This document shows positions 25,301 through 34,400 of a stretch of DNA of 64,000 nucleotides, piece after piece (the first letter of the stretch is position 1; the number at the start of each line of letters is the position of its first letter). The position numbers were made by a program, and so were the translations under genes. Below the pieces are notes generated by a model. The model saw nothing but the letters and a program-made list of their open reading frames with translations, was not told the origin of the DNA and did not search any database. The DNA comes from Dipteris shenzhenensis (lineage: Eukaryota; Polypodiophyta; Polypodiopsida; Gleicheniales): NCBI GenBank assembly GCA_047967505.1, contig CM106541.1, one strand, 5' to 3'.

Positions 25301-28300
25301 TATGTCTGAATTATTGAAAAGCACAGCAGTTTTTCAGTGGCTTCCCGAAACAGAGTATAGTTTCCAACAACTCAAGCAAGCATTCACTACCACACCAGTT
25401 ATGGCTATTGCTGACCCAAACCTTCCATTTGAGGTCATGACCGACTCTTCCGACATCGCTACAGGAGCAATCTTGATGCAAGAAGGCAGAGTTATTGCTT
25501 TTCACAGCCATAAGCATTCTGATATCCAAACCCGATACCCGGTTTATGATAAGGAGTTCCTTGCCGTTGTACATGCTTATCGCTCTTGGAAACATTATCT
25601 CATGGGAGCCGACTCTGTGGTCAAAACAGACCATCACTCTTTAAAGTATATCTTTACTCAGCCAGTCATGAACGCTCGACAAGCACGTTGGGTTGAGTTT
25701 CTGGCCAACTTTCACATGACCATTGAGTACATACCAGGACTACGCAATGTAGTTGCAGATGCTCTCAGCAGGTTACCTCTAGCATCAGTCATGGTAATCT
25801 CTATATTATCTGTGGATGTTCCGAATTCATTCAAAGGAAAGTATTTCAATGATAAAGACTTCGGCACAGCAGTACAGGTTCTTTCAAAAGATCAACCTTC
25901 GACTTCCGAACAGAAGATTTTCTCATCCTATTCTTATACAGACGACCTTCTGTACTATCAAGATCGCGTCTGTGTACCACATGACAAGGATGTTCGACGT
26001 CTTTTGTTAAAAGAGCATCATGTAGTTCCTTATGCTGCCCATCCAGGCATCATAAGACTTATCGGTTACTCAGTGCAACATACTACTGGCCTCAGATGAA
26101 AAGCGATGTCATCAAAATGGTTACATCTTGCTTATCTTGTCAACAAATGAAAGCAAGCTGACGACTTCCAACAGGACTTCTTCAGCCTCTTCCAGTTCCA
26201 ACTGAAAGGTGGGAAAGTATTTCCATGGATTTCATTACAACACTACCACGATCTTCCCGAGGTAACACTCAGATTATGGTAATTGTTGATTGCTTGTCCA
26301 AAATGGCACACTTTGTTGCTTGCAAAAGCAGTGCACACTCTCCGGACATAGCCAAACTTTTCATACAACACATCTTTCGACACCATGGATTGCCCAAGAA
26401 TATCATATCCGACAGAGATCCTAAGTTTACCAGTCACTTTTGGATTTCCCTGTTCGAATCTTTGGGTACAACTCTACTGTTCAGTTCAGCCTACCACCCA
26501 GAATCAGATGGCCAGACTGAAAGAGTCAACCAAGTTCTGGAAGAAATGCCTCGACATTATGTTCAGTCACGCAGCTTGGGAAGAGTATCTACCACTCCTT
26601 GAGTTTGCTTATAATAACTCTTTCCGTAGCGCCATTAGCATGACTCCATTCCAAGCAGCTTATGGACACACTCCGATTGTACCAACAAATTTTGTACTTC
26701 AACATCGAGTGGCCCTAGCTGATCAACTGGTTCAAGAAATGCAAGACATTCTACTGCAAGTCAGGGATCATATGCGAAAAGCGCAAGAGCGGTATCAACG
26801 GTCTGCCAACAAACATAGACGTCACCTGGAATTTAACACTGGTGACATGGTGCTATTATTTGTAGCCCCACATCGCTATAAGACGGTTAAGTCTATGTTT
26901 CCTAAGTTGCGACCAAAATACTATGGACCTTTCTGGAGCGTCAAGAAAAATTTAACTTTAAGTTACAAATTGGAATTACCACCATCATGGGGTAAAATCC
27001 ATCCAACATTTCATATTTCTTGGCTAAAGACGTACATACCAGGCGATGAAGCAGTTCCTCCTGCAGGTGATTATGTCCCAGAAATTGAAGACGATTATGT
27101 TCTCCTTATTCCTGAGTGAGTGGGAGGGGATGTCACGATCTGTGACGTATTCCTTTCTCTATTTCTAGACTTGTGGATGGTTTGATGAATGGACACTTGT
27201 GGAAGGGTATGCCTTTTCGACGGGACACTTCCGAAGAGGCACAACTCTTGCCCTTTCGACGGGACACTTCCTAAGAGGCACAACCCTTCACAAGAGACAT
27301 CCTATTGAAGAGACATTCCTATTGAAGAGACATTCCTATTGTAATGTACCCTCTCATCAAGGGTCACACCCTTCACAAGGGGTACACACCTCTTCATGCA
27401 CATACCCTTTGGAGTACACACCTTTTTATGTGTGACTCTTCACTCTCTATATAAGAGAGGCCCAATTGTATGGATGACATATCATCTACCCTACAGACAT
27501 TTAAGCAATACAATTATTCCTTGTTCTCTGCTATCTCAGTCTCCTTTCTGTTCCTTAGCACATTTCTAAATATAGTAAATCTAGGATTTCTTACAAGTCC
27601 TATCAACTCATGAAAAGTGAGAGGGTTGCCACCTCCCTCAATGACAAATTCAATGAGGTGTGAGCCAAGATAAGACTCAGGAAGAGAATTCAGAGTGGTA
27701 GTGACCATCTCTGAATCTGGAATGATCTCATCAATATTCAACAATTGCTCTCTTAAATCCTGAAGTTAGTGAGGTGCCCAGACATAAAGTCACCCTCATC
27801 CATATGAGTATGAGTCAACTCTCTCTTCAGAAAAGAGACCCTACATCATTGCGGGCTGAAAACATACTCTCCAGAATATCTCAAGTTGCCTTCGAGGTCT
27901 TGCATGACCGAATGTGCGGAATGAAAAACCTTTTGACAGAAAGGGAGATAGCTGAAAGTGCTAGTGCATCACGTGAATCCTACTTTTCTGATCTTGTGTA
28001 GGAGCCACCGCTGTTGCAGCTGCTGCACCTAGCACTTGTCCTGCACCTTGAGCTTGTCCTCCACCCCTTCCTCCACCTTGTTGAGGAGGAGTGGTAGGTG
28101 CAACCACATTCTCTGGCGGTGGCTCATCCCCATTGACATAGTCCCATAAGTGTTTGCCAACTAGGATATTGCGAACCATAAAACTCCATAGGGAGTAGTT
28201 GGTACCATCCAACTTATCCTCTTGTGTGAGGACTCCAAAACACTTCATTGGGATTGTTTTGGCCATAACTGCCAAAGTAAATGCAGCAAATACAAAAAAA

Positions 28301-31300
28301 AAATCCTTTATGGGAATGAAGGTGCACAAAATAAATCTTGGTTCGGATATTGATGCAAACTGACCACTTTTGTAAATTGGTCATGAAAACTTTGATAAAT
28401 AGAAAATGAGGAAGAAACCTTTAGGTTAAACATTTCAGAAGGATAAAAGATAACTTGTATGATGGGGCATGCACATTTTCTCATTTTGAGCATACATGGT
28501 GTGTAGTTGCCAAAAAAATTGTGCATCGGTACACTTATACCATAGCTCTAGAGTCTACATTGACAATGGTTATGATACTTTGAAAATAACTTCTAATTAA
28601 TAATAATTTATACTTAAAAATGTAAATAAGGGTTTTACACAAGCATAAATTCACTTGAATCTCTGTCAGATCTCTTTGCAAAACACTTGGAAAAAAGTCC
28701 AAAAGCCCCAAATATAGGAAAATGGGTGTCCAAAACCAAAGGGCAGCTTGCTGTCTTAGCCTATCAAAGGCTTAAAATGCACCCAAATGTCTTGCAAATG
28801 CCCAAGAATTGCCAAAAAACACTGCAAAAAATGGCAACTATCTGCAATGTGACTCAATCTAAGTCCAAAAATGCCTGCAAAGTGTCAAAGCGCCTTGTAC
28901 ATTGTGAAATTGCAGCCCAATCACAAAAGCCCCAAATTTGATAGGGAAATTGCAACCACATGAGGGTGGATTTTGCAAAAGCCCCAAATCTGACAGAAGT
29001 GCAATGTTCTCACAAAAGCCCCAAATTTCTCTGCGAATGTAACTTGCAAATGTCACCTACAAAGAGACCCGAATGTACCGTACGATGTACGCTTGGAGCA
29101 CACATGTAGGTACGATGTACGGCAAATTGGAGCACACGCTCAATGTATGGAAGACACACCCTACAGGCGACAATCTGTACGGCTTGTTGTCCGTACAGTT
29201 TGTATGGTGTTGATGACAATGCTGGTACAGAAATGCACGCTTGCAGGTACGGAATCTATACACAGTACATACGAGTCAAAGAAGTAGGAACGGATGTAGC
29301 TCTGACTGTGCGGCACAGGTACGGCGGAACAGTGTACGGATGCCTGTGCTGTATTTCTCTACGAATGTAACTTGCAAATGTCACCTACAAAGAGACCCAA
29401 ATGTACGTAACGCTTGGAGCACACGTGTAGGTACGATGTACGACAAATTGGAGCACACGTTCAATGTATGGAAGACACACCTTGCAGGTACGACAACCTG
29501 TATGGATTGTTGTCCGTACAGTTTGTATGGTGTTGATGACAATGCTGGTACGAAAATGCATGATTGCAAGTACGGAATACGTACACAGTACATACGAGTC
29601 AAAGAAGCAGGTACGGATGCAGCTCTGATTGTGCGGCACAAATACGACGGAACAGTGTATGGATGCTTGTGCGGACACCGTATAGTATACAGAGCTGCAG
29701 ACTGGTACATTGCCTGTAGACTGGTATAGAAATCCGTACGATGTATGGATAGGCAGCAGACGGGTATGGACTGACGTAGTACGGACGAGCATACTGATGC
29801 AGTGTTTCACACATGTGGGCGGTACGTCTATACGGCAATCGTACGATGGCTGAACTGGGAGCTTGGGCAAGAGAGCTGAAGGCGGGAACTTAGCTGCTCT
29901 GATACCAATTGTGAGCAAAGAGTGAATGCAAGTGTGTGTGTGAGAGAGCAGATGATGGCAAGTCAACACAGTTGATTGCAAGAGATAGAAACAACATACA
30001 AAACTTGGAGTTTTGTCAAAGTGACAAAGCCCTAACTAACCCAACCACTAACTACTAATTGTAGTAATGAGGGAAAAGTGCCCCTAACCTACTTATAAGT
30101 CATGCATTGGTCACTACCATGAATTATGGCAATAATTCCAACATTCGTTAGATAGATTACTCTGGTTAGTTGTCTTACAAAGAAATCTTTTGATATTGTA
30201 ATTGCATGTTCCCTCTTTGGGGACTGCGTCTTGTAATATAAACATACATGGATTTCACCCCCCAAAAAAAGTGTATGCTTGCAGAAATCTAATGCTGATG
30301 TGTCACCTCTTAGTTTCCCTTTTCATGCACCATGCAGGCCCTTTTCTAAGGAGTTGTCTAGGAGCTATTCTCAGCCAATCTGTAAATGTAACAACAGTGG
30401 ACTTCAGCTTAACTAATTTGGTGGTTAATTTGATATGGACTCTATCAGCTTACAAAAAGGGGCCGCAATAATGAGGATGGTTAGTTCTTGTCCCTTAAGG
30501 GGGGTTCAAAGGAAATGTAAGCTGATGCCTTCCCAGGATTCGATTATTCACTAGATTGGGATGATTATACATACTTAACAGGTAGATCACTACAGCAAAT
30601 GCAAGAGCGGTTCATCAATGATTGTACTAGTGACTCTCCTCTTGTGTTCAAGCATGTTTTTCAGCATCAAGTTTCTCTTCCGCTTAAAGATGGATCTAAA
30701 CCGTTCAAGGAAAGTCCCTATGGTTTCACTCACCAGGACAGGATACTCTGTAATAAGGAGATTGCTGAACTCCTGCAAATGGGCATCATTTCTGAATCTA
30801 GATCTGAATGGGCTGCAGCTGCGTTCTACGTCAACAAACATTCTGAACAAAAGTGAGGCAAAAAGCGTCTTGTCATCAATTGTAAGCCTCTTAATAAATG
30901 TTTGATTTCTTTGTCGCATCCCATTCCCAACAAAGAGCATCTCATGCAGAAGATCACTGGAGCAACGATCTTCTCGAAATTTGATCTCAAAGCCAGATTT
31001 TGGCAAGTGGGCCTTCTCCCTGCGGATCGACACAAAACCGGGTTTGTAGTTCCGCAAGGATTTTACCAATGGAATGTACTCCCATTTGGGCTGAAGACAG
31101 CCCCGATTGAATTCCAAAAATTTATGGATTCAATCTTTAGCCCGTATCATTCATTTTGCCTTGTATATATAGATGACATCTTAGTGTACAGCAAAGATCT
31201 CTCCTCTCATCTGAAACATTTGCAAATGATTATATTCAAACTCTTCTCCATGATGAGGAATAGAAAAGCTTGCGGACACAAACACATACTCTCCACATGA

Positions 31301-31379
31301 TGACCTCACTCCAACAAATGCATGAAAGGTTTGTACTGAGATTACCCTACTCTTCATGCGAAAGCCATGGGAAAGAGCC

Positions 31380-31422
<43 letters not shown>

Positions 31423-34400
31423 GGGAGAGAAACATGTCCAGATGACAAACTATAATGGTGATCATAAGCCTAAACACTCTTGAGTTGGCTACAGAGCTTG
31501 GATAGCTATTTTGCAAGAGAGCAGCCAACAAAATGAGCTAAGCTGAACTTTCCTACTCTTTTGCTTGAGGGTTCAGGAGCTCTGCAATTCAATCCCAAGC
31601 TATGGTTTCAAAGACTCGGAACACGTTCAAGAAACAGATAATAGAGCACTTCTTGTCACCAGATTTTGCGAGGGATATGTTTGTTGAATGGGATAGTTTT
31701 AAGCAAAGACTGTAAGAGACTATACATATAGATTTTGGGCTACCATGCTGAAATTCAGGCATCTGGTCACACAAAGTGAGCAGTCCCGAAATTTTTGAAG
31801 TGGTTTCTCTAAGAGTATCCAGAGAGAAGTCTCATGTTTTGATGTAATAGGTCTGAAGAAGACGATGGCTTTGGCATATAGACTTCAAGAATAGAGGAAT
31901 GATGGAGGAAGACTTGGTACGGGAGGAGATAGACCAGAATTGAAACAGTTTCAGTAAAATAAGCCAAGGTTTTTCCAGAATGGTAAGTTAGGGGAGGAAG
32001 TAATAAATCAGGATGGTAAAACCGTCCAGCCCTGCCTCGGAAATGATAGATCCAAAAACTTTAAGAAAGGAAGGATTATGTGTTGGTTGTGATGGAGCCC
32101 ACAAATTTTTGGACTGTCCATTTGGAAAATTCAAAGGACAAAAACTAGTAAATTAAGAACCTGAAAAGGGCAAGGTACCAACTGTGGTTTCAGTTCCTAC
32201 TCGTGGTTCAAATAGTGGTCAAGTCTTTGGTAGAGCCCATGACGGTGTGGCTAATCCCTCCGAGGTATATCAAGCATCCATCAAGAAAGGAGAGCGATTG
32301 TCTCTAGAGCTCATGGCATGCAATCAATTGGATTCTGAGATTAGAGTGGTTATGTCTTTTACCCAATTGCCAAGGCTGCTCACAAAGACCTACAAAAAGA
32401 AATGGGTATTGGTAAGGACTCCAAGGATGAAATCATTAAGCCAAAAGGAGAGACCAGCTGACCTAATGAGTTGGAAGAGCAAATTGGTGGACTACTTTAA
32501 ACTCAGCCCTAGGAACGATGCTGCCAATTTACAGTATTGCACCTGGAGGAGTATGCTCATACATGGTGGGGAAACCAACTTTAGAAGTGAACATTGGGAC
32601 CACACCTTATATCCACTTGGGAAGAATTCAAGAATGACATGGCTAAACTTTCATTTCACCTTTTGTGGTTTGATCAATATATGTGCCAATGGTATGACCT
32701 AGTACAACATGGTTCAGTCAAGCACTATATCAAGCAATATAGATGCTCAATTTCATTCCTGGTTACAGCCAGCAATTGCTTCTGACATGATGGCATCTTG
32801 ACCCAAAACCTTGGATGAAGCCATGCAGTTGGTCGAGTTGTTGAACCAAAGTATAATTATAAGGAGAAGTCCATTGGTATTGGGAATTACCAGAAATCCG
32901 CAACTTTGGATCATGCACTGAAGAAGCCTAGTGGTGAACAATAGTCTTACATGGCTTCAAGACCCCTTCAACCTGCCCCTGTGATTCTAGGTAAATCATT
33001 TTTAGGTACCCCGCTATTAAAGCTTCAAGTTCTAGTAATGTTGGAGGTTTTTGGTGGGTTTCCCCCTAAAACTCACGACACCATCATTGCACACAACTTT
33101 GCATTGGCCTTGGCATTCGTTCTGTCCTCTGGTCTACTAGAGCTCTCGAGTCTTGCTCTCTGACAACTCGTCAGCCCCTTGCCTCTCTTAGCCGTTAGTT
33201 ATCCCTCTCTCAAGTCTCAACCCCTTGCCCTCTCTCAGCTCTTTTCATCCCTGAATCCTTCTCAGCCCTCTCTCATCCCCTTTTCCCCTCTGCAGCAGTC
33301 TCTCAGCCCTGGTTCCCCTTCATTCTCAACCCTCCCCACATCCTGGGTGGAACAATATCAGATAAATAAATAAGCCCACATCGTGCCAATTACACTTAAC
33401 CAACCAACCAATTCATGGAATTATTTCTGGCTTCCCTCAAGAGATAGTTAGTGGCAGACACAAAAAAATACATGAGCAGGTTTTGGAGACAGTTGTTCCC
33501 TCAAATGTGCCCTAAGGTGACCCCACCCCCAAACTGGTGGTCAAGCTGAGAATTTCGCTAGGGCATTTTCTGTCTTGATGCACAAAGGTCATGGGATACC
33601 TGTTTTGTAAGTTGATAAGGGCCCCTATCAAATTAACTACCAAATTAACTAAGCTAAAGTCCACTATTGTTAAAATTCCTCCCTGGGTACATCCGATTCC
33701 CTTCCTGAAATTCCACATGCTTTTTTTTCTGGTCTGCATGCTGTTTCATCCTGTACAGGTGCCCTGACTAAATTGTCTTTGGCAAGCTGGATGGTTGCAT
33801 GCATCCTTTTTAGCTCAACTTTTGCATTTTGACTAAGAAGATTTAGATCTTTGAGTGTAGAGGTCATTCGAGTAATATCGTTCTTTTGTTTATTTGGCAC
33901 TTTCAAGTATATGCCTTATGTGGCTGTATATGCAAGAAGGACTTAACTCTAGCTATGGCTAGCCAGTGCCATGAGAGCTTCTTGGATCTCATGTCCTCTT
34001 ACCAAGTTCTTTTATACGTCCTGACAAGTTAGTTACTGTTAGAAGCAGTAGTATTGTTTCAGAAAACAAATTGAAAAACTGAACAGAGGCACAACCAAAA
34101 GCAGTTTGAAAATCAAGGAGCCTTGCCTAACGACTTTGAAAATCAAAATGATTTCGATAATCATCTAGTTTACGCCAAATTGAAATACTGACTAAATTTA
34201 TCATATGTTTTATTTTTATGAAGAGAATTATGATGGGTTTGCTATTAGGGTTTTTGCTTTCCCCCCCACCCCCCTCTCTTCCTGTTCTTCAATGTGTGAA
34301 TTTAAGCTTTGTGCGTTCTCTTCGCTCTCATAAACTTTACAAATGCTATTAGAGCTTCCCTTCCAGCACGTGAATGGTTGGAGGTGGCTAGAGGAGAGAG

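Larger units (their letters stand above)
20158..27595 (+). mobile_element. Young Ty3-gypsy retrotransposon with both LTRs, coding defective
   Basis: 7438 bp, inserted in the copia gag. LTRs are 20158-20598 and 27131-27595 (both TGTCACGATC...TTCTTACA), the primer site is TGGTATCAGAGC at 20600-20611, and the purine tract is GAGTGAGTGGGAGGGGA at 27114-27130. Domain order is gag, zinc knuckle, protease, RT, RNase H, integrase, as in Ty3-gypsy. The GPY/F-like [11 protein letters not shown] block after integrase suggests a chromovirus, but no chromodomain follows. By eye the LTRs differ by about two substitutions and two indels (7 and 17 bp). The coding frame nevertheless carries several stops and two or more frameshifts. 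Confidence 0.95.
17190..30143 (-). mobile_element. Ty1-copia retrotransposon, defective, split by a gypsy insertion
   Basis: The ends are TGTGAGCAAAG...ATTCCAACA, with target duplication TTCGT at 17185-17189 and 30144-30148. The 5' LTR (minus orientation) is 29910-30143. The 3' LTR is 17190 to ~17393 and lacks about 55 bp of its inner end. The primer site on the minus strand (TTGGTATCAGAGC) is at 29896-29908. Order on the minus strand: leader, gag, [gypsy], gag C-terminus, integrase, RT, RNase H, which is the copia order. The protease and zinc knuckle are missing. Stops, a 74-bp duplication and the 7.4-kb insertion make it incapable of coding. Confidence 0.92.

Noticed and set aside
29241-29981. 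162- and 198-codon ORFs near the copia leader
   Set aside because: Overlapping frames on both strands created by the GTACG-rich duplicated leader.
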